This document shows, in pieces, positions 6,926 through 13,747 of a stretch of 15,300 nt of DNA (its first letter is position 1; each line of letters starts with the position of its first letter). This DNA comes from DATLFI01 sp035524895 (GTDB lineage Bacteria; Acidobacteriota; Thermoanaerobaculia; Multivoradales; Multivoraceae). The notes below the pieces were generated by a model, which was given only the letters and a program-made list of their open reading frames with translations, had not been told where the DNA came from and ran no database searches. The position numbers and the translations under genes were made by a program. The stretch lies in assembly GCA_035524895.1 (NCBI GenBank), contig DATLFI010000178.1, forward strand, positions 1 to 15,300, read 5' to 3'.

Positions 6926-8209
6926 ATGAGCGCAGTGTCGGCGCAGGATGCGGCGGGGACCGAGAGTTGGCTGCCGTCCTCGGCCGCCTGTGAGCGCTTG
7001 GGCGTGAAGCCGGCCACGCTCTACGCCTATGTCAGCCGAGGCCTGGTGCACTCGCGTCGTGGCGCGGACGGCAGGTCGCGCCTGTACAGCGCCGAGGACC
7101 TCGATCGGCTGTTGCTCCGGGCGGAACGCCGCCGGGATCCCGAGGAGCAGGTGCGCGGCGCGCTGGACTGGGGCGGACCGGTGCTCGACTCGGAGCTGAC
7201 GCTGATCGAGGACGGCCGTTATTACTACCGCGGTCGCGACGCGACGGGACTCGCGACCAGCTCGCGGATCGAGGAGGTCGCGGCGTTGCTGTGGCTGGGA
7301 CGGCCCGAAGCCTGGCGCGAGATCTTTCCGGCGCGCCTCGAGCCGTTGCCGCGTTCGTGGCGCCCGGCCCTCGGACGAGTCGCCGGCGCTCATCCTGGCG
7401 AGACGCTGCAGGTAGCGCTGCGTCTGGCGGCGAGCGAGGACCCGGGCGCCTTCGACCGTCGCCCCGAGCGGTCGAGCCGGTGCGGCGCGCGCATCCTCGG
7501 TACCTTGGCCATGGCGGTGAGCCGGCTCGAGCATCCGGTGCGTGACGGTGTCGCCGGGGCGCTACGCCGCGGTTGGGTGGCCCGCCGCCCCGATGCGCAG
7601 CCCGTGATCGACGCTGCGCTGGTGTTGCTCGCCGACCACGAGCTGAACGTCTCGTCCTTCACGGCTCGCTGCATTGCCTCCGCCGGGTCGTCACCGTACG
7701 ACGCCGTGTGCGGAGGTCTCGCGGCGCTGCGCGGCTTCCGGCATGGCGGGTGCTCGGATCAGATGGAGGCGCTGGTGCTCGGCGCGGGCGTCGGTCCGGG
7801 AATGCGAGCGGCGCCGCCCCGCGAACGGCTCCGCGAAGCGCTAGCGCGGAGGCTCGCTGCCGGCGGGCCGGTGCCCGGTTTCGGCCACAGGCTCTACCCG
7901 CGAGGCGATCCTCGTTGTCGCGCACTGATGGATCTCATGCAGGAGCGCTTTCCCTCGTCTCGTGTGGTCGCGGCCTTGGCTGCGTTGGCTGTCGAGGGCG
8001 AGTCGCTGCTCGGAGATCGGCCCAATGTGGACTTCGCGTTGGCAGGGCTCTCCGCCGAGCTCGGGCTGCGGCCGGGTGGCGCGTTCGCGGTGTTCGCTCT
8101 GGGACGCACCGTCGGATGGATCGCCCACGCGCTGGAGGAGTACTCGCGGGATCGGCTGATCCGGCCTCGCGCGCGATATGTCGGGGCGCCCGCTGGGAGC
8201 GGGAGATAG
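6926..8209 (+). CDS. Citrate synthase family protein with N-terminal MerR-like helix-turn-helix
   Basis: A 427-residue fusion. Residues about 14-65 form a MerR/excisionase-type DNA-binding motif: AACERLGVKPATLYAYVSRG (20-39), then the wing with RRGADGRSRLYSAEDLDRLL. After a short linker a citrate synthase domain runs from about 80 to 420, with ADHELNVSSF (236-245), FRHGGCSDQ (271-279, His273), GFGHRLYPRGDPR (318-330, His321) and RPNVDF (365-370, Asp369), so the His-His-Asp catalytic set is intact. The usual LHGGAP is altered to FRHGGCS. Similar 'citrate synthase family' proteins with a helix-turn-helix are known from database annotations, but their function is poorly defined. It may be a partner subunit of the neighbouring citrate synthase, an autoregulator sensing oxaloacetate or acyl-CoA, or both. 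It diverges from that gene across an operator-like region. Confidence 0.9.
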   Translation: MSAVSAQDAAGTESWLPSSAACERLGVKPATLYAYVSRGLVHSRRGADGRSRLYSAEDLDRLLLRAERRRDPEEQVRGALDWGGPVLDSELTLIEDGRYYYRGRDATGLATSSRIEEVAALLWLGRPEAWREIFPARLEPLPRSWRPALGRVAGAHPGETLQVALRLAASEDPGAFDRRPERSSRCGARILGTLAMAVSRLEHPVRDGVAGALRRGWVARRPDAQPVIDAALVLLADHELNVSSFTARCIASAGSSPYDAVCGGLAALRGFRHGGCSDQMEALVLGAGVGPGMRAAPPRERLREALARRLAAGGPVPGFGHRLYPRGDPRCRALMDLMQERFPSSRVVAALAALAVEGESLLGDRPNVDFALAGLSAELGLRPGGAFAVFALGRTVGWIAHALEEYSRDRLIRPRARYVGAPAGSGR

Positions 8210-8289
8210 GCTGGCGGGACGGCGGGGCGCGCTCGCGGTGCCCACCGGCCAACCGGCGCGGATCTCGCCGCTCGGCTACCGCGACACAC

Positions 8290-8294
8290 AGGAG
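8290..8294 (+). promoter_or_regulatory. Ribosome-binding site that fixes the lipoprotein start
   Basis: AGGAG lies seven bases before the ATG at 8302. The open frame extends upstream across the end of the citrate synthase gene, but only this start places a signal peptide and lipobox at the N-terminus. The 92-bp gap from 8210 shows no clear promoter or terminator. Confidence 0.75.
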
Positions 8295-8301
8295 ACCCAC
8301 C

Positions 8302-10023
8302 ATGGCAATGGCAGCGACCTCATCCGGACCGAGCCCCCTGCTGCAGCGCAACCGCCTCTGCCCGCTGCTCTCGCTGCTCCTTGCGACCGTGCTGGCCCTC
8401 TCGGCTGGGTGCGCGGCAAAGGAGGATGCGACTCCCGAGGTCGCAACGGACGAGGCTCCGTCGCTGATGGGGAAGTACACGACGTTTCGCCTCACCAGCG
8501 ACCTCCCGCTCGACGAAGGACAGCGCGAGGTCGTCACGCTGTTGATCGAGGCCGCCGACGCCATGGACGACATGTTCTGGCGTCAGGCTTGGGGGGATCG
8601 CGACGAGCTGCTCGGTTCGCTCCAGGGCGAGCAGCGCGAGTTCGCGCGGGTCAACTACGGCCCCTGGGACCGGCTCGACGGGGACCGTCCGTTCGTCGAC
8701 GGGGTGGACCCCAAGCCGCCCGGGGCGGCCTTCTACCCGCCGGACATGACGCGCGAGGAGCTCGAGGCCGCAGTGAGTGACGCAGTGGCGTCTGGCAACG
8801 TCGCGCGCGCGGATCGCCTTCGTAGCGAGTACACCGTGGTGCGACGCGACCCCGCCGGATCGTTGGAGGCCATCCGCTACAGCGAGGAGTACGCCGAGGA
8901 GCTCGGGCGCGCCGCCGAGAAGCTGCTCGCCGCGGCGGCGCTGACGCCGGAGCCGGCATTCCGGCGGTTTCTCGAGCTGCGCGCCGAGGCGCTGCGCAGC
9001 GACGACTACTACGCCTCCGACGTCGCCTGGATGGAGATGAAGGACAACGCTCTCGATGTCGTGATCGGGCCGATCGAGCACTACGAGGATCAGCTCTTCG
9101 GCTACAAGACGGCGGCAGAGGCCTACGTGCTGGTCAAGGATCAGGAGTGGAGCCGCCGGCTCGAGCGGTACGCCGCGCTGCTGCCCGAGCTCCAGCGCGG
9201 GTTGCCGGTGCCGGAGGAGTACAAGCGAGAGCTGCCGGGCTCCGAGTCGGACCTGGGCGCCTACGACGTGGTCTATGTCGGTGGCGACGCCAACGCGGGC
9301 GCAAAGACGATCGCGATCAACCTGCCGAACGACGAACGGGTGCAGCTAGCGAAGGGCACGCGACGCCTCCAGCTCGAGAACGCAATGCGCGCCAAGTTCG
9401 ACCGCATCCTGGTCCCGATCGCCGCCGAGCTGGTCGCGGCCGATCAGCAGGAGCTCGTCACCTTCGATGCCTTCTTCGCGAACACGATGTTCCACGAGGT
9501 CGCGCATGGCCTGGGCGTGAAGAACACGATCCACGGGGGCGGCACCGTGCGCGAGGCGCTGCGCGACCAGAGCTCCGCGCTCGAGGAAGGGAAAGCTGAC
9601 GTGCTAGGCCTGCACATGATCGCTCGGCTGCACGAGCGCGGCGAGCTGCCGGACACCGACCTGCGCGCGAACCAGGCGACCTTCGTTGCCAGCATCTTTC
9701 GTTCCATCCGCTTTGGCTCTTCGAGCGCCCACGGGGTGGCAAACCTCGTGCGGTTCAACTTCTTCCGCGAGCGCGGTGCCTTCTCGCGAGACGCGGAGGG
9801 CAGGTATCGGGTCGACTTCGAGCGGCTGCGCGAGGTCACCGACGAGCTCGCCGGCAAGATCCTCCAGCTCCAGGGGGACGGCGACTACGACGCGGTCGTG
9901 GAGTTCCTGAGGCATTACGGCGGCGAGGGCGAAGAGCTGCGCTCCGATCTGCGGCGGCTGACATCAGCGGGCATTCCGGTCGACATCGTGTACGAGCAGG
10001 GCCCAGCGGTGCTGGGTCTGTGA
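8302..10023 (+). CDS. Lipoprotein zinc peptidase, dipeptidyl peptidase III (M49)-like
   Basis: A 573-residue envelope lipoprotein. The n-region has RNR (16-18), a hydrophobic stretch follows (19-33), and the lipobox LSAGC puts the lipidated cysteine at 37, so it is anchored in a membrane and faces the periplasm or surface. The catalytic part has FHEVAHGLG (397-405): His398 and His402 as zinc ligands and Glu399 as base. It is followed by EEGKAD (428-433), whose second Glu429 matches the third zinc ligand in the EExxAE/D motif of family M49. Classical M49 enzymes have a hexapeptide HEXXGH; this one has the pentapeptide form. YVGGDANAGAKTIAINLPND (about 325-345) is also typical of bacterial M49 relatives. 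The likely role is release of dipeptides from peptides. It is shorter than the roughly 700-residue cytosolic enzymes. No operon partner is obvious. Confidence 0.82.
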   Translation: MAMAATSSGPSPLLQRNRLCPLLSLLLATVLALSAGCAAKEDATPEVATDEAPSLMGKYTTFRLTSDLPLDEGQREVVTLLIEAADAMDDMFWRQAWGDRDELLGSLQGEQREFARVNYGPWDRLDGDRPFVDGVDPKPPGAAFYPPDMTREELEAAVSDAVASGNVARADRLRSEYTVVRRDPAGSLEAIRYSEEYAEELGRAAEKLLAAAALTPEPAFRRFLELRAEALRSDDYYASDVAWMEMKDNALDVVIGPIEHYEDQLFGYKTAAEAYVLVKDQEWSRRLERYAALLPELQRGLPVPEEYKRELPGSESDLGAYDVVYVGGDANAGAKTIAINLPNDERVQLAKGTRRLQLENAMRAKFDRILVPIAAELVAADQQELVTFDAFFANTMFHEVAHGLGVKNTIHGGGTVREALRDQSSALEEGKADVLGLHMIARLHERGELPDTDLRANQATFVASIFRSIRFGSSSAHGVANLVRFNFFRERGAFSRDAEGRYRVDFERLREVTDELAGKILQLQGDGDYDAVVEFLRHYGGEGEELRSDLRRLTSAGIPVDIVYEQGPAVLGL

Positions 10024-10095
10024 CGGAACGCACCAGCCGGTCGACGCGGTCGACGTGACAGAATGGTGGCCGCAGTCGGGTAGAGAGTCGGTCGC

Positions 10096-10101
10096 GGGAG
10101 G
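10096..10101 (+). promoter_or_regulatory. Ribosome-binding site that fixes the PCD start
   Basis: GGGAGG ends six bases before the ATG at 10108. The in-frame GTG at 10102 directly abuts it with no spacing, so the ATG is the better start. Confidence 0.75.
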
Positions 10102-10107
10102 GTGTCG

Positions 10108-10407
10108 ATGGCGCGAAGCAAAGTCGAGCAGCCGATCAAGGCGGAGCGGATACAGAAGCTGTTGAGCGGCCAGCCTGGTTGGGAGCACGACCATGTGCTC
10201 AGCGCGATCCGGCGGACCTATCGGTTTCCTAGCTTCGTCGCCGCCATACGTTTCGTCGACTATGTCGCCCAGCTCGCCGAAGAGGCTGATCACCATCCGG
10301 ACATCGACATTCGGTACGACAAGGTCACGCTGACTCTCTCGACGCACTCCGCGGGAGGCATCACGCAGAAGGACTTCGCGCTGGCGCAGCAGATCGACCT
10401 CTCCTGA
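10108..10407 (+). CDS. phhB: 4a-hydroxytetrahydrobiopterin dehydratase (pterin-4a-carbinolamine dehydratase)
   Basis: A 99-residue protein of the PCD/DCoH family, at the usual length. It shows the family core RTYRFPSFVAAIRFVDYVAQLAEEADHHPDI in outline, with the His-His-Pro of the active site at 62-64, and VTLTLSTHSAGGITQKDF (73-90) with the third histidine at 80. It dehydrates 4a-hydroxytetrahydrobiopterin formed by aromatic amino-acid hydroxylases, allowing pterin recycling; some bacteria seem to use such proteins in other pterin or molybdopterin roles. No phenylalanine hydroxylase gene is present in the window. It follows the M49-like lipoprotein by 84 bases and precedes the DUF5916-type gene by 41 bases, all on the plus strand, so read-through is possible but shared function is not evident. 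The upstream gap contains a perfect tandem 9-mer CGGTCGACG (10038-10055) of unknown meaning. Confidence 0.93.
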   Translation: MARSKVEQPIKAERIQKLLSGQPGWEHDHVLSAIRRTYRFPSFVAAIRFVDYVAQLAEEADHHPDIDIRYDKVTLTLSTHSAGGITQKDFALAQQIDLS

Positions 10408-10448
10408 TTACCTCCGAACCCAACACCCTTTTCACTCTTCGAGCTCCG

Positions 10449-12716
10449 ATGCGTTCGCGGTCCTGTTCCTGGACCGGCCGGCAGGCCGGTGTGTTCGAGA
10501 CGTGTCTGCTCGCCTGGATAGGCACGCTCTTGCTGCTCGCGAGCGACGCGCGCGCCCAAGCCCCCGGCGAGGAGCTTGGCGGGCGGCCTACGCTGGTCGC
10601 GCAGCCGCTGAAGATCGCTCCGACCCAGGACGGGCTGGTGCGCGAGGACCCGGCGTGGCAGGACATCCCCGGGGCGGTGAGCTTCTGGCAGACCCGGCCC
10701 TTCGCCGGCGAGGCGGCGAGCGAAGACACCGAGGTGCGGATCGGCTACACCGCCGACACGCTGTGGATCGGGGTGGTGTGCCTCGATCGCGAGCCGAGCC
10801 GCATCATCATCTCCGACTCGCGGCGCGACGCATCGCTCGAGGAGACGGATTCGTTCCAGGTCGTGCTCGACACCTTCGGTGATGGCCAGAGCGGCTTCGT
10901 GTTCGGCACCAACCCCGCTGGCATCGAGTACGACGGCCAGGTGGTCAACCAGGGAGAGGGGGGATTCGGCAGCGGCGGGGGAGGCTTCAACCTCAACTGG
11001 GACGGTTCGTGGCAGGTGCGCGCCACGATCACGGAGTATGGCTGGAGCGCGGAGATGGCGATCCCCTTCCGCACGTTGCGCTACCCCGGCGGGCGGGCGC
11101 AGCAGTGGCGCGTCAACTTCCAGCGCAACATCCGCCGTCGCAACGAGGCGGCGTTCTGGTCGCCGCTCGAGCGCCAGTTCGGACTGCACCGCGTGTCGTC
11201 GGCAGGGAGCCTGCAGGGTCTCGAGGTGCCCCAGCAGCGCCTGCTCCAGCTCGTGCCGTACGTGCTCGCGACCGGGCGCGAGGCCGCGGATCGCGAGGGC
11301 TCGGACACCGACCTCGAGCTCGGCCTCGACGCCAAGTACGGTGTCACGGCCAGCCTCACGCTCGATGCCACCTACAACACCGACTTCGCGCAGGTCGAAG
11401 CGGACGAGCAGCAGATCAACCTCGATCGCTTCAATCTCTTCTTTCCCGAGAAGCGCCCGTTCTTTCTCGAGAACGCGGGCCTCTTCTCGGTGGGAGAGCC
11501 GGGTATCGTCGAGCTGTTCTTCAGCCGGCGCATCGGCATCGGGCCTCGGGGGGAGGAGATTCCGATCGACGGTGGCGTCCGCCTGTCGGGGAAGACTGGG
11601 CGCACCAACCTCGGCTTCCTGGCCATGCGCAGCGCCGACGCGGATCGCGACGGGTCGGCCGTGCCCGAGAGCTCCTTCGGCGTGGCGAGGGTCTCACGGG
11701 AGCTGCGAAATCGCTCTCGGGTCGGCGCGCTGTGGGTGGGGCGAGACAACGACGTTCGACCGGGGGCGTCGGACGCGGTAGACGACAACCATGCCTTCGC
11801 CCTCGATGGCCAGTGGGGCGTCGGGGAGTACCACACGCTCTCGGGCTTCGTCGCGGGCACCAGGACGCCGGGCATCTCCGAGGACGATCACTCGTTCCAG
11901 CTCGACTACGCCCTGGCGGCTCCGAAGTGGCTCGGCCAGGTGGGTTTTCTCGAGGTCGGTGAGGGCTTCAACCCCGAGGTCGGCTTCCTGTCGCGGCGAG
12001 GTTTCCGGCGCCCCTCGGGGTTCGCGCTGCGGCGCATTCGTCCAAAGAGCCTACTCGGCTTTCACGAGCTCCGCCCGCACGTCTCCTACGTCGGTTACTG
12101 GGATTTCGACGGGTTCCAGGAGTCCGAGCACGTGCACCTCGACAACCACTGGGAATGGCGCAACGGTCACGAGATCCACACGGGGCTCAACTTCACGCGA
12201 CAAGGCGTGAAGACACCGTTCGAAATATCCCCGGGTGTCGTGGTGCCGCCGGGCGAGTACTCGCACGACGAGCTCCAGGTCGTCGGCAACACCAACCAGG
12301 GCGCACCGGTGAGCTTCTCGACCACAGTGATCTCGGGCGGCTTTTTCGGCGGCGACCGCCTGTCGTTCGATGGAACGCTGCGCCTGAGGCGCGGCGAGAG
12401 ACTGACAGCGGAGGTCACCTGGAGCTACGACGATATCGACCTGCCTGGCGGCGACTTCGAAGTCAACCTCGGCCGAGCTCGCCTGTCGTACTCCTTCCGT
12501 ACCAACCTGCAGCTCCAGTCGCTGGTGCAGTACAACGACCGCACCGACCGCGTCTCGACGAACCTCCGACTGTCGTGGCTGAGAACCGCCAACACCGGGC
12601 TGTTCGTGGTCTACAACGAGGTCGACGACTTCGGTACGAGGCTGTCGTTGCAACGACCCGACCGCAGCCTGATCGTCAAGTACTCGCGTCTCGTCAACGT
12701 GTTCGGCGGACGGTGA
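10449..12716 (+). CDS. Secreted DUF5916 protein with N-terminal carbohydrate-binding-like (CBM9) domain
   Basis: A 755-residue exported protein. The signal peptide has basic n-region residues (R2, R4, R11), a hydrophobic core CLLAWIGTLLLLAS (19-32) and a likely cut after ARA near 36. Residues about 55-250 look like the CBM9-type beta-sandwich seen at the start of DUF5916 proteins (TADTLWIGVVCLD, EETDSFQVVLDTF, WSAEMAIPFRTLRY). The signature FAQVEADEQQINLDRFNLFFPEKRPFF runs from 313 to 339. The rest has alternating polar and aromatic strands, with a C-terminal strand series (residues about 640-755) suggesting an outer-membrane beta-barrel. The function of DUF5916 is not established; an outer-membrane role is inference. 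The ATG is preferred over GTG at 10491 because it supplies the positive n-region, though its ribosome-binding sequence is weak. Confidence 0.85.
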   Translation: MRSRSCSWTGRQAGVFETCLLAWIGTLLLLASDARAQAPGEELGGRPTLVAQPLKIAPTQDGLVREDPAWQDIPGAVSFWQTRPFAGEAASEDTEVRIGYTADTLWIGVVCLDREPSRIIISDSRRDASLEETDSFQVVLDTFGDGQSGFVFGTNPAGIEYDGQVVNQGEGGFGSGGGGFNLNWDGSWQVRATITEYGWSAEMAIPFRTLRYPGGRAQQWRVNFQRNIRRRNEAAFWSPLERQFGLHRVSSAGSLQGLEVPQQRLLQLVPYVLATGREAADREGSDTDLELGLDAKYGVTASLTLDATYNTDFAQVEADEQQINLDRFNLFFPEKRPFFLENAGLFSVGEPGIVELFFSRRIGIGPRGEEIPIDGGVRLSGKTGRTNLGFLAMRSADADRDGSAVPESSFGVARVSRELRNRSRVGALWVGRDNDVRPGASDAVDDNHAFALDGQWGVGEYHTLSGFVAGTRTPGISEDDHSFQLDYALAAPKWLGQVGFLEVGEGFNPEVGFLSRRGFRRPSGFALRRIRPKSLLGFHELRPHVSYVGYWDFDGFQESEHVHLDNHWEWRNGHEIHTGLNFTRQGVKTPFEISPGVVVPPGEYSHDELQVVGNTNQGAPVSFSTTVISGGFFGGDRLSFDGTLRLRRGERLTAEVTWSYDDIDLPGGDFEVNLGRARLSYSFRTNLQLQSLVQYNDRTDRVSTNLRLSWLRTANTGLFVVYNEVDDFGTRLSLQRPDRSLIVKYSRLVNVFGGR
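10473..10490 (+). repeat. Strong hairpin in the 5' coding end of the DUF5916 gene
   Basis: ACCGGCC (10473-10479), loop GGCA, GGCCGGT (10484-10490) form a perfect 7-bp all-GC-rich stem over codons 9-14, ending right before an in-frame GTG. It could slow initiation or mark a misassigned start; in GC-rich DNA it may be chance. Confidence 0.45.
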
Positions 12717-12724
12717 CGGCGACT

Positions 12725-12770
12725 GTGACCCGCGTCACGACGCCTGACGACGCACGACTCGACCGGGTCG
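12725..12770. terminator. Weak candidate termination region between convergent genes
   Basis: The 104-bp gap between the DUF5916 gene and the convergent SPFH gene holds two short inverted repeats, GTGAC-CCGC-GTCAC (12725-12738) and CGACC-G-GGTCG (12760-12770). Neither has a T-tract, so intrinsic termination is doubtful. I see no other feature there. Confidence 0.25.
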
Positions 12771-12820
12771 CGCACCCGTGACATGGCCCTCGTCTCGTCG
12801 TCCTCTCCCACCACGGGCTG

Positions 12821-13747
12821 CTAGCCTCGGGGCGGTCGCGGCACGGCTGTGGCCGGCGTCGAGGCCTGGGCGGCGAGAAGCTGCGGCAGGAGCGGTCCGC
12901 TCCCGTCTGGGATCAGGGTCAGCTCGGGCTCGCCCTCGAGCAGCTTCTGGATCTCGAGCACCTCGAACAGCGCCTCGAGCACGTCCGGGTCCTGGGCGAT
13001 CTCGGCCAGCGCCTCGCCGACGAGCTGTGGCCGAACGGCCAGGGCGCGGGCGAACTCCACCGCCGCGTCCTTCTCGGCGCCGCTCGTGATCACGGCCACC
13101 TGGTTGGCACCGGCCTGATTGATGGCCGAGGTCACCTGGCGCAGCCGGTTGGTCACCTTCTGCTCGATCTGGTGGATCATCTGACGGTCCCGGAAGTGCA
13201 CCTTGCGGATGTACACCGACCCGAGCTGGTAGCCCCACTTCTCGGAGAGCGGCGACACCTCGTGGCGCACCTTGCGGCTCATCGTGTGCCGGTTCTCGAG
13301 CATGCGCTCCAACGCCATGTTGCTGAGCGACCGCACGGTGGCGTTGGTCACGTTGGCCTGTAGCGAGCCCGAGGGATCCGTGTTCTCGAACAGGTAGGAG
13401 ACCGGGTTGCCGACCTTCATCTCGTACCAGACGCCGATCCCCATCGGCGTGCCCTCTTCGGAGTTGACCGGCAGGCTACGCAGGTATCGCTGGTCGAGTC
13501 GCAGGTCGAGCTCGTAGACCTTGCCGAAGAACGGCACCATCATCGCGCGCGGTCCGAAGCGGAGGACCGGGAAGTTGAGCCCAGGCTCGTCGAGCACCCC
13601 GAGCACCTTGCCGAACAGGGTGAAGACCTTGCACCGGCACTCACCCACCGTGAGGTAGAGGCCGAGCAAACGCACGATGCCGAAGAGGATCGGGACCAGG
13701 ATGAAGCACAGGATGAACGTGACGACGACGGAGACGAGGAAGATCAT
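12821..13747 (-). CDS. SPFH/band-7 membrane protein, second of a pair
   Basis: A 308-residue protein with an N-terminal membrane segment (about 2-32, VSVVVTFILCFILVPILFGIVRLLG in outline) followed by an SPFH core. Visible parts are EPGLNFPVLRFGPRAMMVPFFGKVYELDLR (54-83), the edge strand MGIGVWYEMKVGNPVSYLFEN (102-122), and the helix plus strand WGYQLGSVYIRKVHFRD (171-187). A helical, coiled-coil-prone tail (188-275) ends in Pro-rich residues. SPFH proteins (stomatin, prohibitin, HflK/HflC) form ring or cage oligomers in membranes and organise proteases or lipids. The start ATG overlaps the stop of the upstream SPFH gene as ATGA, and GGAGGT precedes it, so the two proteins are translationally coupled and probably assemble together. 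Sequence is closer to a generic SPFH protein than to HflC; no protease gene is adjacent. Confidence 0.88.
   Translation of the reverse strand: MIFLVSVVVTFILCFILVPILFGIVRLLGLYLTVGECRCKVFTLFGKVLGVLDEPGLNFPVLRFGPRAMMVPFFGKVYELDLRLDQRYLRSLPVNSEEGTPMGIGVWYEMKVGNPVSYLFENTDPSGSLQANVTNATVRSLSNMALERMLENRHTMSRKVRHEVSPLSEKWGYQLGSVYIRKVHFRDRQMIHQIEQKVTNRLRQVTSAINQAGANQVAVITSGAEKDAAVEFARALAVRPQLVGEALAEIAQDPDVLEALFEVLEIQKLLEGEPELTLIPDGSGPLLPQLLAAQASTPATAVPRPPRG

Noticed and set aside
7573..8301. N-terminal extension of the M49-like protein
   Set aside because: It is an out-of-frame reading of the HTH-citrate synthase. The start at 8302 has a ribosome-binding site, signal peptide and lipobox.
10038..10055. 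Tandem 9-mer CGGTCGACG as an operator
   Set aside because: Only two copies in GC-rich DNA with no promoter boxes around them; it is noted with the PCD gene but not supported as a site.
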